Source: Coleophoma eucalyptorum
Lineage: Eukaryota; Ascomycota; Leotiomycetes; Helotiales; Dermateaceae
NCBI GenBank assembly: GCA_026120035.1
Contig: JALRME010000001.1
Location: 434,001 to 498,000 of the forward strand
DNA: 64,000 nucleotides
Direction: 5' to 3'
The position numbers were made by a program, and so were the translations under genes. This document shows, one piece after another, positions 22,932-33,870 of the stretch (its first letter is position 1; every line of letters begins with the position of its first letter). The notes beneath the pieces were generated by a model. That model had not been told where the DNA came from, searched no databases, and saw only the letters and a program-made list of their open reading frames with translations.

Positions 22932-25235
22932 GGCGTGTGGGAAAATGAGCGTGATGACGATGTGCTTATATGCAAAGCCTACAGTGATAAAAGTACTCGT
23001 AAAATGGCCTCACTGGTCAGGAAGCGGGATGAATGGTGATTTCAAAACGCTAGGGGTCAAGAGATGAACCATCATGTACGAGGGAAGAAACCAAAAGCCC
23101 TGTCACACGCTAAGCATGGGGTTCATCCTGCCGAGCTCTAGAAGACCCCGACCCGGCAACGCGAACAGCACCTAAGAAGCCTATAGCTATCTCTTGTTTA
23201 GCGATGCTTATAGGTGCCGATCGTTACAATTTATGTTGCTGAAGCCCATAACCCAACTTAACTATAGGTACTCATCGTTGCTACGCTAGCAGTCGCTTCC
23301 TTAACCCTTGTCTAGCGTGTATCCGGACCTGGTTGATTCCTTCGAACTAATCAGTAAATGAGTTTCTCTTCTGTTATGTCACCTGGCACAAGCTCGCTCG
23401 TTGAGACCTTTGGAGACCTTTACTACACATACCTTACTTAAACATCTTTTCATATGGCGCCTTTTCCAATGAGGTTTCTGTTCAATACAGAACTGGTACA
23501 ATTAACTTGTGGGACCAAAGCTAGAGACTGCGTTGCGTAAGGATCGACAGACACAGACCGCATCAGTAGTTAGTTCCTCTGTGGAGTTGGATATTTCGCT
23601 GGAAGTTAAGCCAATGGTGAGCAGTATTGTGGCTTCAACATTCGGGAATAATTAAATGTGGTTTTCTGGTGGAGCATTTCTCTGTTAGCACGAACATAAC
23701 GCCAGGGTCGAAACTCAGTGTAGGGAAGCAGGGGTTTTCTAAGCGAGATATATGAGGGTTTGCTACCGAAAGATAGCCCTTTGAGATTGAACAGAAGCGA
23801 ACAAGAAGCGCCAAAGCACCTGCTTCTTGAAAGTGTAATAGAAATCCGAGTCTTAAAGTAAAACATGCAGAAGACATATTATAATTCGGAACCTAGCTGG
23901 GGGATGGTGTGAAGAAACTCTATTCTTTTTATTTAGCAACCGTCTGCAGTTTATTGAAAGAATGCCAATAGATCTTTCCTATGAAATAATCCGGTTTAAA
24001 GCCAGCACACACTTCTTTGAATCTTTTCAAACAGTCTACAACTCTTAGAAGATCCTATCTACAGCAAAAATTCATAATTCAGGCCGAGTATTCAGAATAA
24101 CTTGTTTTGGGGATCTGTAGCTTGGGACCCACTTATATCAGCAAAAGCCCCAGAAAACCAAACTTTTGACAGTTTATGCACTTCAGCCATAACGAGGACA
24201 AGCTCCGGCAATAACTTCGTATCTCTGATGGAACCAAAAGCGTTATGTCCAAGTAAAAGTCAGCCTTCAAGTCTTTTTCATTGAACTTCATAATGGCAAC
24301 TCGATGAGATCATTTCTAGGCATCTCTCTCGTCCATACACATAGTATTGACCTAAATGGATCTTGGTTCCGTCGGGTGCCGGAGTCCAATAAGGTCGGAA
24401 CAGAAAGTCATTTATTTGAAAAGCAGAGTTAGTCTTGTAGTGGCAGCACTTCTTCGGATCCCGAAATGATACTTTTGAAATTGCAGAACTATTATACAAT
24501 TGGCTTCTCAGCTTTATATATTGGTGGTTATGGAGCGTGAATGGTATAGTTTTGGTGGATGGCCTAATTTTAAGATAAAATTTCGTAGTATTGTTTATCA
24601 GCACTAAGCAATAATCTCACGAGAGAGAAGGTGAGCAGTTTGTCTGCTGAGGCCGCAGGTGATTTAATCCAGTCATATTTGCCTAATTTTGGAATAGATC
24701 GACATAGATTACATGTAGTCAATAGTAGCGATTCTGATTGGATTCGGATCAAAAACCCCAAAGATTATCTCCATAGCGGATACGAATGAGCTTAGACATT
24801 TCGCAAACAAAATAATTCGAAGGCAACCAGTGCTAATCGAAGTCATTTAGCTGAGACTGAATGAATGTATATTACCTACAGTCGCTAACCATTTTACATA
24901 AGCTGAATTAGCTAACCACGTATTGTACTTCCCCTCTGTCTATTCTCAAATGATGCCGATCGGAGTTTGATAAGCCACATAGATAATACGTCATCTTACG
25001 TCGCATTCTTTGGGGGTTTATGTACTGTATAATTATTAAAGAGCGACAGTCCAAGACCAGGACGCCTTCCTGCAGGCACCACTTGTGGATTTCCATCTGA
25101 GCGTGCGATGCCCAACAACTTCCTCTATGCTAGTCTCTTCTTCCTTTGTGTAGTGGCTTTACTTATGAGCATTTTATCCAGTATCCATTCTGTTTAGTTT
25201 ATCGGAACAGGTTTGCGGCAGTGCATAAGCTAACC
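22932..25235. other. Intergenic, 2.3 kb, no gene recognised
   Basis: It contains the divergent promoters of the acyltransferase and the reductase. Reading frames at 23606-23877 and 24278-24761 (minus) are short and show no domain. No transposon ends were seen. Confidence 0.4.
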
Positions 25236-26252
25236 ATGGCTGATAAATTCTTGGACACAATCATGAAACTTATAGCCACAGCTAGAGTGCCTGAAATTGC
25301 CCATAATTCAGTTATCACGACAAGCCTCGCCACTTTTGGTGCCTTCTGGAGCGCCTATCAGCTCTATCACCTCACATCATTTACCTATTTACACTTTCTG
25401 CGACTCAGCTCACTAAGCCAGTACAAGAAAAGCCTTAACCCAGCATGGGCTCTCGTCACTGGCGCGAGTGACGGCATTGGCAAAGGGTTTGCTGAAGAGC
25501 TTTGCTCTCGTGGCTTTAATGTTGTGCTGCACGGTCGGAATGAGACAAAGCTGCAAGGTGTGAAAGACGATTTGCTCAAGCGGTGGCCGCAGCAGGAAAT
25601 CCGATTTTTAGTCCTGGAGGCAGGGATAGGAGCACACAACTCTGCTGCACTTCACGACGCTGCCCGACAAGTTGAAGGTCTGAATCTCAATGTTCTCATT
25701 AACAATGTTGGTGGCCCTGGGGGTCTGAAGCCAGGGTGGCTGGCCTTGTCTCGGCGCAAAGATGAGGATACTAGCAAATTCATTGACCTCAATGCAACAT
25801 TTCCAACGGAAATCACCCGTGTGTTGTTACCACAACTCACCAAGAATCAGCCAGCACTGATCTTGAATGTCGGCAGCATCGCCGGTGAAATTATGTGCCC
25901 GTACGCGAGCGTGTATGCCGGCGCTAAAGCGTATATAAAAGCCTGGTCTCGCGCGCTCTCGTTAGAAATGAAAGCCGAAGGTCATGCTATAGAAGTGTTG
26001 TGCATAATGGTTGGAATGGCCTCAACTGGTAGCGAGCCACGAGACGTGACCGTCATCTGTCCTAGCTCAAGGCATATGGCCAAGAGCAGTCTTGATAAGG
26101 TCGGCTGCGGCAAAGACGTCATTTGGGGTTACTGGCCGCACCATTTGCAGTTTGGGATCATAATGAGTTTACCCACAGCAATAATGAAGAAGGTGCTATT
26201 AGGAATGGCGGTGCAGGAGAAGGCCAACGAGGAGAGGAAGGTGAAGATGTAG
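25236..26252 (+). CDS. Short-chain dehydrogenase/reductase, very-long-chain 3-oxoacyl-CoA reductase-like
   Basis: NADP(H)-dependent SDR in the family of Ifa38/hydroxysteroid 17-beta dehydrogenase 12. Single exon, 338 residues. A hydrophobic stretch at about residues 27-48 suggests an ER membrane anchor. The cofactor motif TGASDGIG is at 75-82, NNVGG at 156-160, Ser214 (NVGSIAG), and the catalytic Y227-xxx-K231 (SVYAGAKAY). An in-frame extension upstream lacks an ATG, so ATG 25236 (context ACCATGG) was taken as the start. Housekeeping homologues act in fatty-acid elongation. Placement beside an acyltransferase and an aminotransferase suggests a recruited copy, which is inference. Confidence 0.85.
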   Translation: MADKFLDTIMKLIATARVPEIAHNSVITTSLATFGAFWSAYQLYHLTSFTYLHFLRLSSLSQYKKSLNPAWALVTGASDGIGKGFAEELCSRGFNVVLHGRNETKLQGVKDDLLKRWPQQEIRFLVLEAGIGAHNSAALHDAARQVEGLNLNVLINNVGGPGGLKPGWLALSRRKDEDTSKFIDLNATFPTEITRVLLPQLTKNQPALILNVGSIAGEIMCPYASVYAGAKAYIKAWSRALSLEMKAEGHAIEVLCIMVGMASTGSEPRDVTVICPSSRHMAKSSLDKVGCGKDVIWGYWPHHLQFGIIMSLPTAIMKKVLLGMAVQEKANEERKVKM

Positions 26253-26662
26253 CAAGCGCAATGAGTATTGGATTAGCTTTAAGGTCGTTGATTTCGTAAA
26301 TTTTGTCTTTGTGCTACGATTGATAGGAGTGCACCCCCTATACCACAAACTTGATTTCGAACTATTTATACCCGCTCATTGCTGTTCCTGGTGTAATCAA
26401 GTCGCCTGAGTGAAGCAAGTATATGCACAGTTACCTTCCGAGGTGGGGGAATTGTCCTGATTCTTATCGTAGCTTTCCAATTGGGAGATCCAAAGAGTGG
26501 GATACCAATATTTATGAACTGACAAAAGTCCGTCTGATAGAAGCCTTGTTGTAAATGATTTCTTCCTGACTACTTTCTCTCTTGAATCTTTCTATTTTTT
26601 TCTCCCTTTACTTCTTTTCCCTTCATAAAATTCTCACTGCATGTTCACAGACCTGAGCCAAA
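26253..26662. promoter_or_regulatory. Intergenic, promoter of the aminotransferase
   Basis: It separates two co-oriented genes. A long pyrimidine tract (about 26556-26630, TTTCTCTCTTGAATC then CTCCC...CTTCC) precedes the start at 26663, as is common in active fungal promoters. No specific operator is recognised. Confidence 0.35.
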
Positions 26663-27643
26663 ATGTCATCTATGGAGAAGATATTCTCTGGCTATTATGC
26701 CCGTAATGCAATTCTCTCCAAAAGTACACATCCTTTTGCTCAGGGCGTTGCTTGGGTAGAAGGCCAAATGGTGCCATTGTCTGAAGCAAAGATTCCTCTT
26801 CGCGACCAAGGATTTCTCCATAGCGATCTGACATATGATGTCCCCTCCGTATGGGATGGTCGGTTTTTCCGTCTCGATGACCACCTTGCTCGTCTAGAAC
26901 TTTCATGTTCTAAGCTTCGACTGAAATTTCCTCTGTCCAAGGAGGAAATCAAGAGAATCTTAGTAGAGATGGTAGCCAAGAGTGGAATTCGGGATGCTTT
27001 TGTGGAACTCATTGTCACACGTGGCCTTCAGGGCGTCCGAGGCGCCAAAGCCGAAAGCATGACGAACACTTTGTATATGTTCATCGAGCCTTACATCTGG
27101 GTCATGCCTCCAGAGATGCAACTCAAAGGCGGTAGCTCCATTGTTACGCGAACAGTTCGGCGTTGTCCCCCAGGATCTATGGATCCAACGGTTAAGAATC
27201 TACAGTGGGGAGACCTAACCCGTGCTATGTTCGAAGCCGATGACCGCGGTGCGGATTATCCTTTCCTTACTGACGGGGATGGAAATCTTACTGAGGGATC
27301 CGGATTTAATATCATTGTAATAAAGGATAAGATCATCTATACACCTGATCGGGGAGTTTTGCATGGTGTTACGCGTAAGAGTGTTTTTGATGTTGCAAAG
27401 GCGCACGGGGTTGAAGTCAAGATGGAAGTTGTGCCAGTAGAGTTGGCTTATAAGGCGGATGAGCTATTGATGTGTACTACTGCCGGAGGAATTATGCCCA
27501 TTACGAGCATTGACGGAACTCCTATCAACGATGGAAAGATTGGTCCGATTACAACGAAGATCTGGGACGGATACTGGGACATGCATTATGATCCAGCTTA
27601 TACGTTTGAGATTGACTATAACAGCATGAAAGCGAAGCTTTGA
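26663..27643 (+). CDS. PLP fold-type IV aminotransferase, (R)-selective amine transaminase-like
   Basis: Class IV aminotransferase, 326 residues, single exon. The sequence is strikingly like the fungal (R)-amine transaminase known from Aspergillus terreus in length and landmarks: FSGYYAR at the start, HSDLTYDV (53-60), [24 protein letters not shown] with the PLP lysine K178, LTEGSGFN, and [11 protein letters not shown] near the end. Tyr58 and Val60 of the active-site pocket are kept. Fold-IV enzymes include branched-chain and D-amino-acid aminotransferases, so (R)-amine specificity is inferred from the overall match recalled from memory. It could supply an amine or remove one from a pathway intermediate in the surrounding enzyme group. 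Confidence 0.85.
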   Translation: MSSMEKIFSGYYARNAILSKSTHPFAQGVAWVEGQMVPLSEAKIPLRDQGFLHSDLTYDVPSVWDGRFFRLDDHLARLELSCSKLRLKFPLSKEEIKRILVEMVAKSGIRDAFVELIVTRGLQGVRGAKAESMTNTLYMFIEPYIWVMPPEMQLKGGSSIVTRTVRRCPPGSMDPTVKNLQWGDLTRAMFEADDRGADYPFLTDGDGNLTEGSGFNIIVIKDKIIYTPDRGVLHGVTRKSVFDVAKAHGVEVKMEVVPVELAYKADELLMCTTAGGIMPITSIDGTPINDGKIGPITTKIWDGYWDMHYDPAYTFEIDYNSMKAKL

Positions 27644-28134
27644 AGTTGCTTTGTAAACGAGTAGTATGCACTACTCTCCTCGAGTTGAAACTAGTCGTAT
27701 CAATACTTAAGGTCTCGCATGAGCCCTAATATGCATAATTGTGTACTCTATAAGTGAGCAGCCAGTAGTTGCTATAGGAAAATTCAAGTGGGCGACAATC
27801 CCGTAGCCGGACACAAGCGCACGCAGTGTGAGGTCTTACAGTATATGTTGTTAGGTTCGAATAGGATAGTGTATCACAGACTGTATTCACAGGCTATTAC
27901 TACAAGAAATATATACAGTGTAGCCCCAATTCACGAGGAGTCGTCGGTCGAAACATAACATCTCTGACAGAACACATCACCAGACCTTAACCGGAGTGTT
28001 CCCATCAGTAACCCTATGGTGATCTTAACTGTGTTCTGCTTCATCAACACAACAGATATGCTATTTTAATATGTACATGAAATATTTAATTTGCTAACTG
28101 AGTATAACACAGAGTTGTTTCTAGTTCTTTGAAT
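27644..28134. other. Intergenic between convergent genes
   Basis: Between the 3' ends of the aminotransferase and the hydrolase. No gene is recognised; it should hold both polyadenylation regions. Confidence 0.4.
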
Positions 28135-29346
28135 TCATAATTTTTCAATCTCATCCTCAAACCAGTCAAAGCACAATTGGTTCAATAACGCCTGAGCTCC
28201 AACGTGGCAATGGTTTCCTGCAGAATCCTCTTCGGTAAGAGTAACAAATGTAGCCTTCTCACGTAGCGCATCTCGCACTCTCTCTGGTTGTCCCTGGAAA
28301 AACTGGTCATCTTCAGCCTTCCCTACCCATACAGGGCACTGAACTTGACCCTCTAAACCTTTGAGTGTCATCTTCTTTGTCCGTTGCATCCATTCGGCTA
28401 CTGAGTTGACGTTAAAGCTCCACAGTCCTTGCTCGATCCCCCATCGCAGCATAATGGGGACGTCATCACCGGCGAGTGCATTCGCCATAACCATGTCTAT
28501 CCTCTCATGGTCACCGGAGTCGTAAATTTGTCTCATTGGCGGTGGCATAGCGTTGGCGTATGCTTCATGGACGTCATATACACCGTCAACGGCTACAACA
28601 GCAGCTAGACGGTGCTCGAATGCCGCAGCTCGCACAGCAAGATATCCCCCCATGCTTATCCCTATTAGGCCCATCTTGGAGGCATCGACGTCAGGTCGTG
28701 AGACAAGATAGTCAACCACGGGTGTGACGGCCTTCTCCCATTCAGCAATGAAGCCAACTTTCTGGCGCCGCACGACACTTGGTTGGCCAGGGCCTTCGTA
28801 TGTCATGACATTGTAGCCGCGTTCCAGGGCAGCGAAGCCAACACTATGCAGAAGCTCTTCTTGGGATCCATCATAGCCACTGCCGGCAATGATAGTTGGC
28901 TTGGGATTTGAGGAGTCAGCACCGGGTGCAGCATAGAAGATAGCCTCAACGTCGAACCCGTCGCTCTTTAAGGTTAGCCTCTGGCCGGGAATATCTAGCA
29001 GAGCAAGTGCCTTGTCGAAGGCTACGGTCTGTAGTTCCCAGAGCTTGTTTATTCTTGGATCGGATGGTGTTCCGTGTAAATAGAAGTCGGCGGCACGGTA
29101 ATAAGTCGCTGCACGGAAATAGGTATCTCGCGCAGAGACGGGGTGTCGGGAAGAATCGATCGCTTGGCCTTGGACATCTACCCTCCGCGCGAGATTGTAG
29201 AATGCGGCATAGAAGGATTCGAGGTTACCAGCCTCAATTTTACTGGTTGCATTGAGGACTTCAGCAATATCAGCACCATAGTATCGGGCGGCGGCGAGAT
29301 TACGGAGGAGCTCATAGTGGAAGGAATGATCGGTACTGAGAGACAT
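28135..29346 (-). CDS. Alpha/beta hydrolase, AYG1/FUS2-like
   Basis: Single exon, 403 residues. The N-terminal third is helical and cap-like, and the alpha/beta hydrolase core follows. The nucleophile elbow is GISMGGY with Ser231. The oxyanion/early motif is GSGYDGS, the acid is in KAEDDQFF (Asp346 or 347), and the catalytic His lies in GNHCHVGA (His379 or 381). This architecture is known from pigment chain-shortening enzymes (Aspergillus AYG1) and the fusarin-cluster hydrolase FUS2, so polyketide-type or lactone chemistry is plausible. The actual substrate is unknown. It lies convergent to the aminotransferase and directly downstream of a Zn2Cys6 regulator on the same strand. Confidence 0.83.
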   Translation of the reverse strand: MSLSTDHSFHYELLRNLAAARYYGADIAEVLNATSKIEAGNLESFYAAFYNLARRVDVQGQAIDSSRHPVSARDTYFRAATYYRAADFYLHGTPSDPRINKLWELQTVAFDKALALLDIPGQRLTLKSDGFDVEAIFYAAPGADSSNPKPTIIAGSGYDGSQEELLHSVGFAALERGYNVMTYEGPGQPSVVRRQKVGFIAEWEKAVTPVVDYLVSRPDVDASKMGLIGISMGGYLAVRAAAFEHRLAAVVAVDGVYDVHEAYANAMPPPMRQIYDSGDHERIDMVMANALAGDDVPIMLRWGIEQGLWSFNVNSVAEWMQRTKKMTLKGLEGQVQCPVWVGKAEDDQFFQGQPERVRDALREKATFVTLTEEDSAGNHCHVGAQALLNQLCFDWFEDEIEKL

Positions 29347-30003
29347 CGTTATAGGCGTTTGATTTTATCAGAGGTGTGTTCTAAGAGTTTGGAAGGATTG
29401 GGTCTTTCTGTTCGATGTAGATAGAATAGAAGTGAAGGTCAACCAAAGCAATATGGGGGAAGCAATTGCGGTGATTCTTTTTCTAAAATAGATAAAGCGA
29501 GTTCGATTTTTGGTTTAAAGATGAGCTTGATGGAGAAATTCGAGTCCTTCCTCTGGAAAGAGCCTTATTTATATCTCTCTTTCTCGCCATGACGGCGTAT
29601 TACTTACTCCAAGCTGGTGATTGTTTTATTCCATGGATCGATATTGACCTCAACCCCAACCTATTCTGGAAGCATTTTGCGCGAGGTGCAGGCGACCCAC
29701 CATGGAGTGGGGTAGTGGAGGGCCGGTTTTGCGGCCGTTAATTGTTAGCGATTGTATTTTATCCCATAAAGTGTCATGCGAAAGCGAACTGTCCTAAAGC
29801 TCAGCTCGACGAGGGGGGGATCGTTGAAGAACGGCAATTTTTACATAACACATAACTGCAGATTCCGACTGCTATGTTCCTATGGACCACGTGTTTTGCT
29901 GGCAGTTAGATGCATGCATGAATCATTGGCATGTAAAGATTTACAGATATCCCTGCCAGTCTCTACCGGAGCGAGCAAAGATTTTTATTCCATTATCTAT
30001 GTT
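29347..30003. other. Intergenic, hydrolase promoter
   Basis: Between the regulator's 3' end and the hydrolase start. No gene is recognised. Confidence 0.4.
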
Positions 30004-31821
30004 TTATGCTCTGAAATGAGAAGTTTGAATCTTAGACGTCAAGGAGGGCGGACCAGTGATGCAGGCAGTATAGGCATCTTCGACAAGGTTCTCCCCACCT
30101 ACATATGTCTCTACGGGTACCTTCTCTCCATCTGCATAACTTTTGACGTCCAATTCCAGCGATCTACTTAAAGTATAACCTCGCAAGCTCAAGAGGAAAT
30201 CTTTCATTGCTGCCCCTTGTTTACCTTTAAAGGCTCCCAAAAGCATCCGGCGCTCCTCCGACGGCTGATCCAGAGGTTCTTCGCGAAGGAGATAACGTAA
30301 GGCTACACCAACTGGAAAAGCTACGATACTCATGAAAAAGCCACCCATGCTATGTTTAAGTAAATATGGCAGGAGTTGTGAGATCTTGCGACAGTAGGTA
30401 CGCGGATCTGTCCGCGGCGGGAGGTATTTGAGATCTCCGGGGCAAACAGTAAACCGAAGGACTTCGTACAGGAGGATACATGCGGACCAGTAAATAGCCC
30501 CCAGATGCGCGGTAGCGAGATCTTCGGAGGGAAAACTCCCATTTGGGGGAGTTTCTGCCGCTATCTGGGTTTCGATAAAGAACACAGTCAAGGCTCCTAT
30601 ATTCTGAGACCAAGCTAGGAGTTCTCTGTCATGTTGCCAACATCTTTGTTTCAGGCGTTGAAGCATTAAAGTTTGTCTCTCTCTGCTTTTGCACACTCTA
30701 AAGTCATCCAAATCCTCTAACGTCTGTGGGATTTCGGCAAGAATATCGAATAGATTGTCTTTGGGACTCTTTCGCCGTCCGTACCAGGGAATAGTCCTCC
30801 ATTTGGGCTCACCAAGGAAGCAGTGCTTACGCTTCTGAATATCAGCTATAATCTGTCGTTGTCAGTACGTTTTCAGAGAGAGAATAGAACTATGTAGAGT
30901 ATTACTAAATGTAACCGCCCGTCGACGAAAAACTGATGTGCATAACCCGCCATAAAACTCTCAGGCCCCCTCGACAACATGATGGCCTTCTCTCCCCAAG
31001 CATGTCCTATCCACCCCTCCGACTGGGCCGATTTTTGATTGGCGTTTCCTCCAAATAGCAACTACGCACTTTAGCAAAATACAATTAAGAATGCATGTAC
31101 ATAGATAAAGGCCCACCTCAAACAAAGCTAGTAGCATTGACGCTCCCAATATTCCGTCCCTCCTTATGCGCCGCGGATCCTGCAGTGACTCCGCTAACCG
31201 CTTTAGAGCTTCTCCGTATAGACGCAGTCCCTCTTCTATCATCCACTGCTGGCCATCCTGTTGACCTACGAGTCCCATACAGTTTGCCAGTAATGCAGTG
31301 CGTAGTACATCATTTTTTTGATATAGATCCTGGACAACGTTCGTCCATCCGGCGGTCGAGTACTCTGCTGCTTGAGCAGAGAATATACGTCCATTGGGAA
31401 GATATGTAGTCCAGTAAAGTTCGAAGTACTTCAGTTCAGAGGCTGTACGGATTAGTGACTGAGGAAGGGTTATCTCGGGGAGCTTTATGGAAACTCTATG
31501 CTTGCAAGGGACTAGGGTCTGCGAGGATGCAAAATTCGAGGCTGAAGATGAGCGAGGGAAGGAATAGGCCTCGGATACAAAGCTTAGAGAGTCACTTTGA
31601 CCATTTTTCTGCGTACTGTTAAGGAAGATGCGCTGCCTACTGTAACCGCCACATTCAAGCCCAGCCCGCCGGCATTGGCCACATGACGGTTTTTGCAAAT
31701 CACACTTTGGATCCAGTCAGCTTTTTACGGGATAAGCGTCTTCTCTTTCTGAAGCACTCACACCCTTCTTGCGTTTCCTGCAAGTATGACACGCCTTCGA
31801 TCTTCCTGGAACTCCAACCAT
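30004..31821 (-). CDS. Zn2Cys6 transcription factor with fungal-specific (DUF3468-type) domain
   Basis: Exons on the minus strand are 31821-31762, 31704-31117, 31061-30906 and 30852-30004, giving 550 residues. The zinc cluster C-x2-C-x6-C-x6-C-x2-C-x6-C is assembled across the first intron (ACHTCRKRKKG then CDLQKPSCGQCRRAGLEC). The middle and C-terminal parts show the Fungal_trans_2 pattern (YFELYWTTYLP, LALFELLFGG, GHAWGEKAIM). It sits between the hydrolase and the DyP peroxidase, all on the minus strand. A pathway-specific regulator of this enzyme group is therefore a reasonable inference; no binding sites were identified. Confidence 0.85.
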
Positions 31822-32685
31822 CGTGACAATGGAATAGCTCTTTTTGTGCCCGGTTGCTTCTTAAAATCTGTATGCCTGTGATTCTGTCGGCGCACAATGC
31901 ATCTTGTTTTGTCGCAGGAATCAGGTCATAGACTAGGATTGGTTGTTAAGTTGCACAGAATGACACGATTCTGCACGAAGTACCTGCACGAAGTACATGC
32001 CCAAACAGATGTGCACCTGTATGATAAAAATTGAGCAACCTAAATGAAATAATGACCAGGGCTTCAGACGCAAAGAGTAGAAAATGAATAGTGCTTACTA
32101 TATAATACGTGTCACGCTATACCAAGTTAGGGACCATTCTGCGCTGACTAGCTCTAGTTGCGGCACAGGTGGGATTAGTTAACCCATGTCCTGTCATCTC
32201 GCTCGCCTACAAAGATTATAACGAGAGCAAGCTTATGGACCAAATTCCCTGAGGTGCAAAAAGGCTTCATCCTGGTACATTGAGTAAGGATAGCGTTTTC
32301 GTGCAAATGGCGATAGGTCGCTGCCTAAGCTAGCGATATACCGTTCTTGAACGAAGAGGAAACATATACGTCATAGTATAAATGGACTGTTTGCTGCTTA
32401 AGTACGTAACAAGAGTAGGAACATTTGCTACCTACTAGTATCTACACAATTGTCGTACCGCAGAATGAAGATGCATGATCTCACTGCACTAACTGGTTTA
32501 TATACCATGGCTCTCAGGTCCCAAAACTGTAAATGGAAGTACTTGTATTGAATTCCTGACATTATTCAAGTTTTAACAGACATAAAAGTTTTCCATTCAG
32601 ATTAATCATAGGTGTAACTTAGCAGACGCCCCTATAAACCCAGACCTGTCCTGTAGCGCTCGATCGTAACCCAGGATACATCCCA
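31822..32685. other. Intergenic, regulator promoter
   Basis: Upstream of the Zn2Cys6 gene. A tandem pair of TGCACGAAGTAC occurs at about 31973-31998. No gene is recognised. Confidence 0.4.
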
Positions 32686-33870
32686 TCAGTCCGAATCAAG
32701 GCTAGCAAGTAAACTAGCAGAAGGCGCAAAGAATGTTGTGCCCGTCAACGGCGTCGAGAAATCGAGTATACGATCATGCAGTCCCGGAGGTTCTCCAATA
32801 AACATGCGTTGGAGCATCTTTTCAATGACCCACAGGCGTCGTGAATAGCCGATGAAGTAAGTTCCGAACTCGTCTGAGCCAGCAGAGCCAAAAGGCATAT
32901 TGTCGCGAAGAATATCATGTTCATCACCGTTCTCATCTTCGATCGTAGCGAGCGACTTGTGCGACTGCTGTTGATCGGGGGCGGCGTCATCCAACTCCAC
33001 ATTGTCTATTTTCGTGCGGCCGATGATGGACTCTTGCTGTTCGGCCTTGAGGGTATTCCAGGCTTTGAGATTGTGCACGTATTTCTGTATTACGATGTAG
33101 CTACCTCCAACAGCGGCTGTGTCCTCTTCCGCGATAAGAATTGAGGCAGGCACGGCGGGACCGACTGGATTGGCGGTACCATCGACGAATCCTAGGAGGT
33201 CACGAACGTCGAAATAGCGGAAACCAATGGTCTCATCGACGACTTTAACAGAGTCGCTCAGTAGATTCATCAGCTGCCGCTCGAACTCAAAGCATAGATC
33301 TCTGCGGTCTGAACGAATGTGGAAGAGGAGGTCGCCAGGTGTTGAGACCGCGGTATGTACTTCACCTTTGACTTCAGGGAAGGGATGAAGCTCCGCCGGC
33401 CGCGGTAAATTAGTGATAAGGTCCCAGGCATTGCTACCAATGCCGACAGTACATGCAAACGAGGCATTGAGATCACGAATGGCTACATTCTTAGCTAACC
33501 CATCGAGGCCTGCAAGCGTCGAACGAATGGTCTTGATTGCCTTGGGGCTATCAGTAATAGTGAGGACGAGAAAGGTCGCCGACTGCGTTAGAGGTGCATC
33601 AACGCGCTGGGGCTCGATGGGAACACGGCGGCTCATGGTTCGTTTCGTTGCGAACTCTGCAGTTTGTAGTTTACTAGCAATCTTTTGGCGTTCAGGTCGA
33701 TGCGCTTGAAGAGTTGAATGCCCTGATAGGGGACGCCGAAGCTCCCGAGCCAATGTTGCTCGCACGAGTTGCTGTCCTAAATCTACAGTCCTAAATGTAT
33801 GGTATGGGCTGCCTCGGAGACGGTCATAGAACCTTTGGCAGATGGTGTTGCTGACTTTGCTTGTATTCAT
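32686..33870 (-). CDS. Dye-decolorising (DyP-type) peroxidase
   Basis: Haem peroxidase, single exon, up to 394 residues. The diagnostic GxxDG motif is G227-FV-D230-G231 (LLGFVDGTANP), whose Asp assists peroxide cleavage. A probable proximal haem-ligand His is H304 (QQSHKSLATI), and a distal Arg lies in ILRDNMPFG (R322). FIGYSRR and the late hydrophobic FAPSASLL segment match YfeX-like DyPs. No signal peptide is visible. The first 78 residues are Arg-rich and lie outside the family core, so either they target an organelle or the true start is Met79 (33636). It is divergent from the gene-poor stretch to the right and forms the edge of the 21.4-33.9 kb group. Confidence 0.85.
   Translation of the reverse strand: MNTSKVSNTICQRFYDRLRGSPYHTFRTVDLGQQLVRATLARELRRPLSGHSTLQAHRPERQKIASKLQTAEFATKRTMSRRVPIEPQRVDAPLTQSATFLVLTITDSPKAIKTIRSTLAGLDGLAKNVAIRDLNASFACTVGIGSNAWDLITNLPRPAELHPFPEVKGEVHTAVSTPGDLLFHIRSDRRDLCFEFERQLMNLLSDSVKVVDETIGFRYFDVRDLLGFVDGTANPVGPAVPASILIAEEDTAAVGGSYIVIQKYVHNLKAWNTLKAEQQESIIGRTKIDNVELDDAAPDQQQSHKSLATIEDENGDEHDILRDNMPFGSAGSDEFGTYFIGYSRRLWVIEKMLQRMFIGEPPGLHDRILDFSTPLTGTTFFAPSASLLASLDSD

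Noticed and set aside
31973..31998. Duplicated TGCACGAAGTAC as a possible regulator binding site
   Set aside because: Only two copies, on one side of the regulator gene. It is not linked to known Zn2Cys6 half-sites.
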